Below are positions 56,781 to 64,000 of a stretch of 64,000 nucleotides of DNA, piece after piece. The stretch comes from JAHBTB01 sp964451255 (GTDB taxonomy: Bacteria; Armatimonadota; Fimbriimonadia; Fimbriimonadales; Fimbriimonadaceae). The translations under genes were made by a program, and so were the position numbers. Numbering within the stretch: position 1 is the stretch's first letter; each line of letters starts with the position of its first letter. The notes below the pieces were generated by a model that did no database searches, was not told the origin of the DNA, and saw nothing but the letters and a program-made list of their open reading frames with translations. Where the stretch lies: the NCBI GenBank assembly GCA_964451255.1, contig CAYVHL010000002.1:248001-312000 (forward strand), read 5' to 3'.

Positions 56781-57242
56781 TCACCAGTGCCAGGCGTCGT
56801 CACCCAAGAGCGTCTGGATGAAGTTCAACTGGCCGCTGTGGTACCAGGTGTGCAAGGTCATGAACCGGAAACGTTCGAACCGCGTCGTTTCGCGCTCTCC
56901 GGTCTTGAAAGGCTCCTCCATCTGTGCTTGGGTCAGGCCCTCAGCCGTCGCAACCTGCTTGGCTGACGAGTCTTGGAACGCCTTGATCACCACATCCTTC
57001 TTGCGGAAGTCTTCTGGGGCCTTGATCCAGCCTTCGTCAGGCCACTCGAAAGCCTTCTCGCCACGGATCACCATGCCGACGTGGTCGTTCACCATGTTCA
57101 CCTCGTAGACAATGTCCGCGACCGTCCGGCACTTAGGGCCGAAGCTCTTGTCATAGGCGTCCTCGGGGATGGCTTCCAAATCTTTGAGGAAGATCTTGAA
57201 GGCGCCTTTCAGCGAGTCGACTGCGATTTTATGGGCGTCCAC
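56781..57242 (-). CDS. DinB-family protein
   Basis: A 153-residue four-helix-bundle protein of the DinB/YfiT superfamily. His54 in VNDHV and the later HTWYHSGQ supply the metal triad. Members are metal-dependent thiol S-transferases (bacillithiol or mycothiol users) or are uncharacterised. GTG 57242 (MDAHKIAVDSL) is chosen because TAGCAT ends 8 nt upstream; a longer frame to 57329 exists but lacks family similarity. Confidence 0.8.
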   Translation of the reverse strand: MDAHKIAVDSLKGAFKIFLKDLEAIPEDAYDKSFGPKCRTVADIVYEVNMVNDHVGMVIRGEKAFEWPDEGWIKAPEDFRKKDVVIKAFQDSSAKQVATAEGLTQAQMEEPFKTGERETTRFERFRFMTLHTWYHSGQLNFIQTLLGDDAWHW

Positions 57243-57250
57243 GGCGCCCG

Positions 57251-57256
57251 ATGCTA
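57251..57256 (-). promoter_or_regulatory. -10-like box before dinB-family gene
   Basis: TAGCAT on the minus strand ends 8 nt before the GTG at 57242, the same leaderless pattern as ftsY, gatB and araA. Confidence 0.45.
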
Positions 57257-57377
57257 CCCAAATCGGCGTCGACCGGTTGCTGAGATAACGGGCCAACCAA
57301 GAAGCACTGCTCGAAGCGATCCATTGCACCGGAGTTCGGCAGTTTTCGCCCTATTCAGGGTGAGAATCGTGGATCAT

Positions 57378-57413
57378 ATGACGTATTATTGACTAGATTC
57401 GTCATTTGGTCAA
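57378..57413 (+). promoter_or_regulatory. tetR promoter/operator
   Basis: Three nested inverted repeats lie immediately before the TetR ATG at 57416: ATGACG (57378-57383) with CGTCAT (57400-57405), TGAC-N7-GTCA (57390-57404), and TTGAC (57389-57393) with GTCAA (57409-57413). They overlap TATTAT (57384-57389), a likely -10. This fits an autoregulatory TetR site controlling the efflux operon. Confidence 0.55.
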
Positions 57414-57415
57414 CC

Positions 57416-58006
57416 ATGGGCGCAACAGAGCACGAACGCGAGATCCTCGACGCCGCCGCAAGGCTTTTCGAGCGGTATGGCTATAAGAAGACGACGGTCG
57501 AGGACATCGCGAACGAGGCGGGGATCGGGAAGGGTTCGGTGTACCTGCGGTTCGCCAGCAAGGAAGAGATCGGCATGGCTTGGCTACACGAGTTGCACAA
57601 GCACCTCTTTGCGGAGGTCACCGCCACCGAGCGCCTCGATGCGAAAGAGAAGATCGCCGACATGGTGGTCAAACGCGTGATGTCGAGGTTCGACATATTC
57701 ACACGCCACCGGAGCAGTCTGGACGAAGTCCTTTGCTCACTGGCGCCGAAGCTTGCGGCCAAGAAGAAGGAAGTCCACGAACGCGAAGCCCGGCACCTCC
57801 AGACACTTATCGAGGCGGGGGTGGCCGACGGCACCCTTCGCTCCGTCGACCCGCTTGGCGACGCCCGCGCGATGATCGTCGCGACTAACTCGCTCCTGCC
57901 TTACAGTTACCGGCCCGAGGAGATCGGAGACCGAGCCAGCGTCGAAGCTCAGGCCAAAGCCCTCGCGGATCTCTTTGTCCGCGCCCTCGAGATATCCCAT
58001 GCCTGA
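57416..58006 (+). CDS. TetR-family repressor of the EmrAB operon
   Basis: A 196-residue regulator. The N-terminal HTH is clear: ILDAAARLFERYGYKKTTV, then EDIANEAGIGKGSVYLRF. The C-terminal helical domain (about 60-190) would bind an inducer. It is first in the operon with emrA and emrB and its promoter has nested inverted repeats, so autorepression and drug-triggered release are likely. I chose ATG 57416 (MGATEHERE) rather than a TTG at 57389 because the operator ends just before it. Its stop overlaps emrA by 8 nt. Confidence 0.9.
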   Translation: MGATEHEREILDAAARLFERYGYKKTTVEDIANEAGIGKGSVYLRFASKEEIGMAWLHELHKHLFAEVTATERLDAKEKIADMVVKRVMSRFDIFTRHRSSLDEVLCSLAPKLAAKKKEVHEREARHLQTLIEAGVADGTLRSVDPLGDARAMIVATNSLLPYSYRPEEIGDRASVEAQAKALADLFVRALEISHA

Positions 58007-59573
58007 CGTCGCCAACCCCGAAACTACCGAAACCGCTAACGGTGGCGAGCCCAAGTCGCCCGAAACTCCGGCCAAGAAGCGGTCGGCCGCTCCCTTTGTC
58101 GTCGCAGTGGTCGTTATCGCGGGTCTGTCCTACGGCGTCCACAACTGGTTGTGGAGCCGCGACCATGAGTCGACCGACAACGCGCAGGTCGCGGGCGATG
58201 TGGTCCTCGTCGCCCCCCTCGTCCCCGGCATGGTCTCGGAGGTCTTGGTCGGAGACAACGCTGTAGTGAAGAAGGGTCAGCCCTTGGTCAAACTCGACGC
58301 CAGCAAGCTTCAGGCCGCCTATGACCAGGCGAAGGCAAACTTGACGGCGGCGAAAGCCGACGCGGCCGCGGCAGGGGTCTCGGTCGATCTCGCCGGCGCA
58401 AACGCTGAAGCCAGCGTCGCGACATCTTCGGGAATGGTCGGAGAGGCGTCGGCGGACATCCGCACCGCCACACTAGCGGCGGAGGCGGCACGGGCGACGG
58501 TGGCAAGCAGCCAAGCGAACGCCCGGGTGGCCACGTCCATGATCGATGCTGCCAGGATGGAGCGCGACGTCGCGATCGAGGGGATCAACCGTGCGACCTC
58601 CGGTCTGGACGCTGCGAAGGCAGACTTGGCAATGGCACAAGCGGGCGTCGAACAAGCGCAAGCTGATCTCAAATCGTCCCAGGCGAGCCACGACTTGGCG
58701 GCGAAGGAGTTGGCACGTGCCCAAAACCTCTACGCGCAAGGCGCGACGAGCAAGCAGGACCTGGACACGGCCGTGGCCGCCGAAGCCAAGGCGCAGCAGG
58801 CAGTCGCCTACGCAAAGAACGGAGTCGTGGCGTCGGTCGCGCTCGTCCGACAGAGAGAGTCGTCGGTCCAATCTGCCCAGTCAGCCTTGGCCCAGAGTCG
58901 ATCGGTTCTGAGCCAGGCCGAGACAAAGATCAAGACGGCCGGTCAGTCCGCACAGGCGGCGGCCTCTGGCGTAGTCGTCGCGAGTCGCCAGGCCTCGGCT
59001 AGCGAGGCGAAGGTCAATTCGGCAGAAGCCCATCGTGCGACGGCCCAGGGCCAAGCGCAATCGGCCCGTGCCCAATCGATCAACGTCGACAAGCTTCGGG
59101 CGGACGCGAAGCAAGCGGCGGCGCGTGTGCAACAGGCTCAAGCCGCGATGGACGCGGCCGAGATCGACCTCGGCCATGCGGTGGTCGTTGCTCCTTGTGA
59201 CGGCAGGATCAGCAAGAGGGCGGTCCAAGTCGGGAGCTTGGTCCAAGTCGGCTCGGCGATGCTTTACGTGGTCCCAGACAACGCCCTGTATGTCATGGCG
59301 AATTTCAAAGAGACACAGGTCAGTCGGATGCACGAGGGGGACAAGGTCGAGATCGAGGTCGACGGGCTACCGGGAAGGAGGGTTCACGGCATTGTCGACA
59401 GCTTGTCGCCTGCGACCGGCTCGACCTTTGCGTTGCTCCCTCCTGATAACGCGACCGGAAACTTCGTGAAGGTCGTGCAGCGGGTGCCGGTGAAGATCAA
59501 GATCGAACCGGCGGACATCGACAAGCGGCTGCGGGTCGGTCTCTCGGTCGTCGCGGTAGTGGAGATTCGGTGA
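57999..59573 (+). CDS. HlyD/EmrA-type membrane fusion protein
   Basis: A 524-residue periplasmic adaptor with one N-terminal helix (about 33-52), the lipoyl half (STDNAQVAGDVVLVAPLVPGMV), a very long Ala/Gln/Ser-rich coiled coil (about 100-395), and a second lipoyl/barrel part (APCDGRISKRAVQVGSLVQVG to the end). It joins the inner-membrane pump EmrB to an outer-membrane channel. The coiled coil is longer than the 390-residue EmrA, suggesting a taller periplasmic gap. No outer-membrane TolC gene is adjacent. ATG 57999 overlaps the TetR stop. Confidence 0.9.
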   Translation: MPDVANPETTETANGGEPKSPETPAKKRSAAPFVVAVVVIAGLSYGVHNWLWSRDHESTDNAQVAGDVVLVAPLVPGMVSEVLVGDNAVVKKGQPLVKLDASKLQAAYDQAKANLTAAKADAAAAGVSVDLAGANAEASVATSSGMVGEASADIRTATLAAEAARATVASSQANARVATSMIDAARMERDVAIEGINRATSGLDAAKADLAMAQAGVEQAQADLKSSQASHDLAAKELARAQNLYAQGATSKQDLDTAVAAEAKAQQAVAYAKNGVVASVALVRQRESSVQSAQSALAQSRSVLSQAETKIKTAGQSAQAAASGVVVASRQASASEAKVNSAEAHRATAQGQAQSARAQSINVDKLRADAKQAAARVQQAQAAMDAAEIDLGHAVVVAPCDGRISKRAVQVGSLVQVGSAMLYVVPDNALYVMANFKETQVSRMHEGDKVEIEVDGLPGRRVHGIVDSLSPATGSTFALLPPDNATGNFVKVVQRVPVKIKIEPADIDKRLRVGLSVVAVVEIR

Positions 59574-61171
59574 GCGAGGCGCAGGTCGGCGCGGACGGCC
59601 ACCCTCTCAACCCCTGGCGGTGGTGGATTCTGGCCGGAATCATCATGGCCGCGGTCATGGAGGTGCTTGACACCACCATCGTCAACGTCTCGCTGCCTCA
59701 GATCGCAGGCAACTTAGGGGCCACAGCCGAGGAGGTGGGCTGGATCGCCACCGGCTACATTCTCAGCAACGTCATCGTCCTGCCTCTTACCGCCTGGTTG
59801 TCCTCTCGGTTCGGCCGCAAGAGATACCTCGGTGCCTCGATCCTCTTGTTCGTTTTTGCCTCGGCCATGTGCGGCCTGTCCAACTCCTTGCAGATGCTCG
59901 TGATGTGGCGGATCATCCAAGGGGCGGGAGGGGCGGCGTTGCTCTCTACCGCGCAGGCGACGATCCGTGAGATATTTCCTTTTGAACAACAGGGTCTCGT
60001 CCAGTCGATCTACATGCTCGGTATCATCGCGGCCCCTACCCTTGGCCCGACCGCTGGCGGTTGGATCACGGACAACCTCAGTTGGAACTGGGTCTTCTTC
60101 ATCAACCTGCCGATCGGCATGGCCTCATTCTTCCTCGTCTATCTGTTCCTTGAAGACTCGAAGTTCGCGATGAAGGTCAGCCAGGTGGACTGGATAGGTA
60201 TCAGCCTGCTTGCAGTGGGGTTGGGTTGCTTGCAGTACATGCTGGAAGAGGGTAACTCCAAGGCTTGGTTTGAGAGCCCCTTGATCTGCACGCTTGCGAC
60301 GATTTCCGGGGTGATCCTTCCGGTGTTCGTCTGGTGGCAGTTGTCGCCGCGAAACAAGGTGCCGGTCGTTAGCTTGAAGGTACTCAAGAACGGAGACTTG
60401 GCAGCAGCGCTCGTCTTGTTCGTCGTCCTCGGATTTGGGCTCTACGGAGGCGTGTTCATCTATCCGATGTTCGCCCAGAACGTCATGCATATGTCGCCGA
60501 CGGAGACAGGCTTGACACTGCTGCCCGGCGGGCTGATGACCGGTTTGGCAGCGATCACGACGGGCAGGCTCTTGAACGGGGCTCGACCGCTCCTTGAGCC
60601 GAAACTAGTGATCGTCGCTGGCCTTGGAACCTATCTTGTGTCGATGGGAATGCTTTCTGACATGCCGTCGATCGCAGGCGCGGACAACGTTGTCTTCCCG
60701 CTGTTGCTGCGGGGCCTTGGCCTCGGCATGTTGTTCGTCCCGATCAACTTGGCGGCGTTCAACAGCCTGAAGGGGGCTGAGATCGCCCAGGGGTCTGGCC
60801 TGCTCAATCTATCCCGCCAGTTGGGAGGATCTTTTGGCATCGCCGTGATCGGGAGCATCGTCACGCACCAGTTGCAGACGGCACGCGCGACCATGGTGGA
60901 AGACATCACGCCGACCAGACCGGTGGTGACGCAACGTCTCGCAATGGCGACGGGCTTTCTTGAGTCAAGGGGCATGGCGCCCGACCGCGCGGAAAGGGCC
61001 GCCTATGCCCTCATTGATGGATCACTGATGACCCAGGCGGCGACGAAGGCTTATAACGGCGGGTTCCAACTGATCTTGATCGCCTCCCTTGTGGCGTCGC
61101 CGTCGATTTTGCTCTTGAAGGGTCGTCGTAAAGAGCAGGCAGCTCCTTCCGGTCCGATCGAAGCCCATTGA
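59570..61171 (+). CDS. EmrB/QacA-type DHA2 multidrug efflux permease
   Basis: A 533-residue MFS pump with 14 predicted helices. VLDTTIVNVSLPQIAGNLGA in helix 1 is the DHA2 motif, SSRFGRKRYLG is motif A, GAGGAALLSTAQATI is motif B and TLGPTAGGWITDNLSWNWVFFINLP is motif C with the following segment. It couples proton entry to drug export with EmrA. GTG 59570 overlaps the emrA stop (GTGA). The operon is closed by this gene. Confidence 0.95.
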   Translation: MSEAQVGADGHPLNPWRWWILAGIIMAAVMEVLDTTIVNVSLPQIAGNLGATAEEVGWIATGYILSNVIVLPLTAWLSSRFGRKRYLGASILLFVFASAMCGLSNSLQMLVMWRIIQGAGGAALLSTAQATIREIFPFEQQGLVQSIYMLGIIAAPTLGPTAGGWITDNLSWNWVFFINLPIGMASFFLVYLFLEDSKFAMKVSQVDWIGISLLAVGLGCLQYMLEEGNSKAWFESPLICTLATISGVILPVFVWWQLSPRNKVPVVSLKVLKNGDLAAALVLFVVLGFGLYGGVFIYPMFAQNVMHMSPTETGLTLLPGGLMTGLAAITTGRLLNGARPLLEPKLVIVAGLGTYLVSMGMLSDMPSIAGADNVVFPLLLRGLGLGMLFVPINLAAFNSLKGAEIAQGSGLLNLSRQLGGSFGIAVIGSIVTHQLQTARATMVEDITPTRPVVTQRLAMATGFLESRGMAPDRAERAAYALIDGSLMTQAATKAYNGGFQLILIASLVASPSILLLKGRRKEQAAPSGPIEAH

Positions 61172-61305
61172 TCTGTCGCATCGACACCGTCTGACGACGG
61201 AACTCGGCGGGGGCTTTGCTGGTAAACCATGTGAGCGTGGAAGAATCCAACACTCGAAGCATAAGCCGTTCTGTGACAGCACCAATTTGGACTAGAGACC
61301 GACCG

Positions 61306-61905
61306 ATGGCTGACACCGAAGACACGGAACTGCTCCGCCAAATGGCGTTCCTCAAAGTCGCCGACCGCCTCAAACAGGTCATCAGAAGGTCCAACATCTT
61401 GGACGGGACGCGACGTGAGAACTCAGCCGAGCACAGCTGGCACTTCGCCCTGACAGTCATGACCCTGGCGAAGTACGCGAATTCGCCAGTGGACGTGGGC
61501 CGCGTCATCAAGATGGCTGTCCTGCACGACTTGCCCGAGATTTTCGATGGCGACGTCGTCTTCTATGATCAAGAGTCGAAGCAGGAGGTCCGGTTTGCAG
61601 ACCATCCGGTGTTCGCCGAATTGCCGATCTCGCAAAGGGAGGAGTTCGGCGCGCTGGTCGATGAGTTTGAGAGGGGCGATACGTCGGACGCGCGTTTCGC
61701 CCGCGCCATTGACCGGATATGGCCGATCATCCAAAACACGGAGACCGACGGCGGCGTGTATCTGGAACGGAACCTGAGCCACTCGTTCGTGGTGGACCGC
61801 AACAAGCACATCGGAGACGGCGCACCGACCGTCTGGGAGTACATCCTCGATGTCCTTGAAATAGCGGTGGAACGTGGATACGTCGAAGACGACCGGATCA
61901 CTTGA
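61306..61905 (+). CDS. HD-domain phosphohydrolase (YfbR/5'-deoxynucleotidase-like)
   Basis: A 199-residue HD-superfamily enzyme. The metal site is visible: His43 in AEHSWH, the HD pair at 74-75 in MAVLHDLPEIFDGD and a later Asp in FARAIDRIWPII. This HD_3-type arrangement matches YfbR-like nucleotidases and related uncharacterised proteins. ATG 61306 (MADTEDTEL) is chosen; the frame is open to 61216 without family similarity. It ends 8 nt into the convergent secreted protein. Confidence 0.8.
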   Translation: MADTEDTELLRQMAFLKVADRLKQVIRRSNILDGTRRENSAEHSWHFALTVMTLAKYANSPVDVGRVIKMAVLHDLPEIFDGDVVFYDQESKQEVRFADHPVFAELPISQREEFGALVDEFERGDTSDARFARAIDRIWPIIQNTETDGGVYLERNLSHSFVVDRNKHIGDGAPTVWEYILDVLEIAVERGYVEDDRIT

Positions 61906-64000
61906 GCGCGGTAAGGGCGATGCGGCCGGTGCCTCCCACGAAGGGAACCGACACGCGTTTGCCTGTTGACGACACGACATCGGCCTTTGACCGACCGTAC
62001 CTGTCGGTGACCACGACCTCGCCATCCCTGACTTCGGCGGCTGTCCCGTCGATGCCGAACGCGGTGAGGCGATCAACGTCGACATAGGCGTCGCCGTAGA
62101 GGTCGTACACCTTGGCAGCTGCGGCCAGAGCCGCACCATTGCCCCATGAATAGATGTTGAACGGGCCGATTTGGTCCGTGGCCGGCCCAGGGCCGCCATG
62201 GGCGATGTTCTCCATCATGAAGCCGTAGCTCTCAGGGCCGAAGAACGGATACTTGGCCTCATAGGCGGCTTTCACCTGTTTGTTTTCCGGGCAGTACATC
62301 ATGGCGAAGGAGGCCCTGAGGGCCGAGACCCCCCGCTCGAAGTATTCTGCGTCGCCAGTCGCCTTGTAGTAGTCCAGATAGATGGGGGCGAACAGGCTCT
62401 CCCGGGCGTCGTCCCACTCGCCGTCCGCGTTCATGACACCGAAGCCGCCGTGGGTGGGGGCAGGGATATTAGAGGGCTCCCAGACCTGTTGGTACAGACT
62501 GAGTTCGTCCAGGCATCTGCGTCCGGTCGCCAAGTATTTCTTGTCCTTCAGGACGCGGCTCGCCTTGAGGAATGCCTCCGCGCACCAGTAGATCGAGAGG
62601 GTGTTCGACTTGTAGACCCCGTTGCGCGATATCACTTTCCCGATGAGGTCCTCACCCCACCGGCTGCAAGAGTAGTACGTCTCGAAATCTTCCCACCGGC
62701 TCTCGTGGACCGGCCCCGCCGCCAAGTAGTCGAGGCAACGGACGGCTGCGCTTCGATAGTCATTGCGTCGAGGGTCGCGCTTCACCAGTTCGAGGAGCAG
62801 GGAAGCGCCCATAGCCGACTCGGGGCCGGCCCGAAGCGTCGGACAGATTGTGCCGTCGGGTTCGACCCAGCCCGGGAAACTGCCGTCCGGCGCCTGGAGC
62901 CCACAGAGCCGGTCAGCGAACCGTTTGACGTAGTCGAGTGCGGCCGTCGAACCGGGGTTCAGGTCAGCCCATTCCAACAGGAGCCGGGCGGTAAAGGCCG
63001 CGTCCAAAACATGGACGGCGTCGGATGATGCCTCGGGCGGTCGTCGGTCGGAGTTGGTCCAGCGGCCCTTGTCCCAACCCACGGTGTCCTTGTAGAGTTG
63101 GTACCACTGCCCGTTGCCGGTCGTGAAGACGGAAGGGAACAGGCCGTCTGTCTGTGGCGCGGCCAGGGCGATATTGGTCATGAGCCGGGCCCGGTGCTCG
63201 AGGTCACTCGAGCCCACCCGTCGCGCATAGCGCAAGAGCCCGTTCGCAGTCCGCTGGTTCGAGAACCAAGCTTGGTTCCACACCGAGCGTTGCTCACGCC
63301 ACTTGCGTTGGTCCATGGGGACGCTCGGGTGTTGGGTGACGTCCACGATGAACGCCGGCGCGCCGCACTCCTTCCCGTCCAGTTGGAACTGTTGCCAGAC
63401 AGTGTCGCCCCAGCCTCTGGGTTCCGGCGCGAACGCCCAGTTCGCCACATGGTCGCAGTAGGCGAGGAACGTCGCCCGCTGGCTGCCACCCACGGCGAAG
63501 CCTTTGTGGCCCCACCTTCTCCACAGTTCCCTAGAGGCCAATCCATAAGGGTCGGCGATGTCCGCCGCTTTGTCGCTGGTGACCAGATGCACCCTGATCC
63601 GGGCAGACTGACCCTTGTAGGCCAGGTCAGTCGGGACGTAGGCGACGTGGAACTTTCCGACCTCGTAGGCTCCGGCCGCGACGCGGATCTTGCGGGCGGC
63701 CCGATCGTAGTCGAGCCAGACTTTCCAGCCGTGCTTGTGGGCGGCTTCGATGTCGTCGGCGTCGACCAGCAGGACGAGCACACGCTTCTTGTCCGCGAGG
63801 ACGATCGCCGGCGACCGGAGGGAATGGTCGCCGATGACCGTGTCCGGATACGGGGAGACATGCGGGAGCCAAGTCGTCGTCGGGTGGTCGAAGTCGTGGA
63901 TGAGGGACCAGACCGCGCCGGGGCCGGAACCGGTGGCCGGGAACAGGTGGACGTATTCGAGCGTCGTCTCCCCGCCCCGACGATTGACCTGGGGCGGTGG
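61898..64000 (-). CDS. Alpha/alpha-barrel (six-hairpin-like) protein, 5' part outside window
   Basis: The minus-strand frame is open from 61898 to the window edge, so the start is missing; at least 700 residues are coded. N-terminal beta sequence (residues up to about 200 here) precedes a helical toroid whose repeats contain LLEWADLNPGSTAALDYVKR, FLKASRVLKDKKYLATGRRC and APIYLDYYKATGDAEYFERG. This resembles six-hairpin glycosidases or related unsaturated-uronidase-like folds; the exact family is not clear. C-terminal residues form a small beta domain. Given the other hydrolases here it is probably a secreted polysaccharide-active enzyme, but catalytic residues are not identified. Confidence 0.6.
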   Translation of the reverse strand, partial: PPPQVNRRGGETTLEYVHLFPATGSGPGAVWSLIHDFDHPTTTWLPHVSPYPDTVIGDHSLRSPAIVLADKKRVLVLLVDADDIEAAHKHGWKVWLDYDRAARKIRVAAGAYEVGKFHVAYVPTDLAYKGQSARIRVHLVTSDKAADIADPYGLASRELWRRWGHKGFAVGGSQRATFLAYCDHVANWAFAPEPRGWGDTVWQQFQLDGKECGAPAFIVDVTQHPSVPMDQRKWREQRSVWNQAWFSNQRTANGLLRYARRVGSSDLEHRARLMTNIALAAPQTDGLFPSVFTTGNGQWYQLYKDTVGWDKGRWTNSDRRPPEASSDAVHVLDAAFTARLLLEWADLNPGSTAALDYVKRFADRLCGLQAPDGSFPGWVEPDGTICPTLRAGPESAMGASLLLELVKRDPRRNDYRSAAVRCLDYLAAGPVHESRWEDFETYYSCSRWGEDLIGKVISRNGVYKSNTLSIYWCAEAFLKASRVLKDKKYLATGRRCLDELSLYQQVWEPSNIPAPTHGGFGVMNADGEWDDARESLFAPIYLDYYKATGDAEYFERGVSALRASFAMMYCPENKQVKAAYEAKYPFFGPESYGFMMENIAHGGPGPATDQIGPFNIYSWGNGAALAAAAKVYDLYGDAYVDVDRLTAFGIDGTAAEVRDGEVVVTDRYGRSKADVVSSTGKRVSVPFVGGTGRIALTALK

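Overview
The window is a stretch of GC-rich bacterial chromosome from a free-living, flagellated, two-membraned heterotroph. A PEP-CTERM protein, a pseudopilin-like protein, a PorV-like outer-membrane barrel, several secreted glycoside hydrolases and the fusA-tuf pair fit an Armatimonadota (Fimbriimonadia-like) genome. That placement is inference from gene content, not from a marker tree. I see no rRNA, CRISPR array, insertion sequence or prophage. One tRNA gene is present, tRNA-Gln(CTG).

Layout. 0-5 kb: the C-terminal end of a biotin carboxylase that appears to lack its biotinyl domain, overlapped by a GH32 fructan hydrolase, then a membrane protein of unknown role, a cNMP-binding protein and proline dehydrogenase. 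5-9.5 kb: EF-G, EF-Tu and a PEP-CTERM protein. 9.6-11.8 kb: a minus-strand cluster, visibly less GC-rich than its surroundings, of an anchored CxxC protein, a pseudopilin-like protein, an 8-cysteine secreted peptide and an anchored protein. 12-16 kb: O-methyltransferase, 6-phosphogluconate dehydrogenase with gluconokinase, VanZ-like protein, MFS transporter, tRNA-Gln. 16.2-19.4 kb: a sialic-acid-type operon (MFS transporter, NanA-like lyase, NanM-like kelch protein) preceded by a nine-codon leader ORF. 19.5-26.7 kb: cupin, TMEM175-like channel, TlpA-like redoxin, Tat-type class V aminotransferase, FN3 protein, GH2 enzyme. 26.7-30.7 kb: class III aminotransferase, GrpE, GlmM, CoaX.

30.7-36 kb: a minus-strand run of HAD phosphatase, Ig-like secreted protein, PorV-like barrel, caspase-fold protein without catalytic residues and an HhH-like protein. 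36-40 kb: CheW, HDOD and FliD. 40-45.7 kb: NatB-like permease and NatA-like ATPase separated by FtsY, a sugar isomerase and a cupin; then a TerC-family protein. 45.7-51.2 kb: GatB, TPR protein, DUF167, a PAS-GGDEF diguanylate cyclase, and an MBL-rhodanese fusion. 51.2-56.8 kb: a GH172 (DUF2961) enzyme divergent from araA-araB-araD. 57-61 kb: DinB, then TetR-EmrA-EmrB efflux. 61-64 kb: HD-domain phosphohydrolase and a truncated secreted alpha/alpha-barrel protein running off the edge.

Two features recur. Genes are packed with 4-nt (ATGA/GTGA) or 8-nt stop-start overlaps, which implies translational coupling. Many first genes of units have a TAnnnT-like -10 box only 5-9 nt before the start codon with no Shine-Dalgarno, a signature of leaderless transcription. 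Functionally the window is rich in polysaccharide and sugar use (GH32, GH2, GH172, arabinose, sialic acid, gluconate). The best candidates for something undescribed are the CxxC/pseudopilin/Cys-rich-peptide cluster at 9.65-11.78 kb and the pseudo-caspase/PorV-like/Ig cluster at 31.6-35.2 kb.
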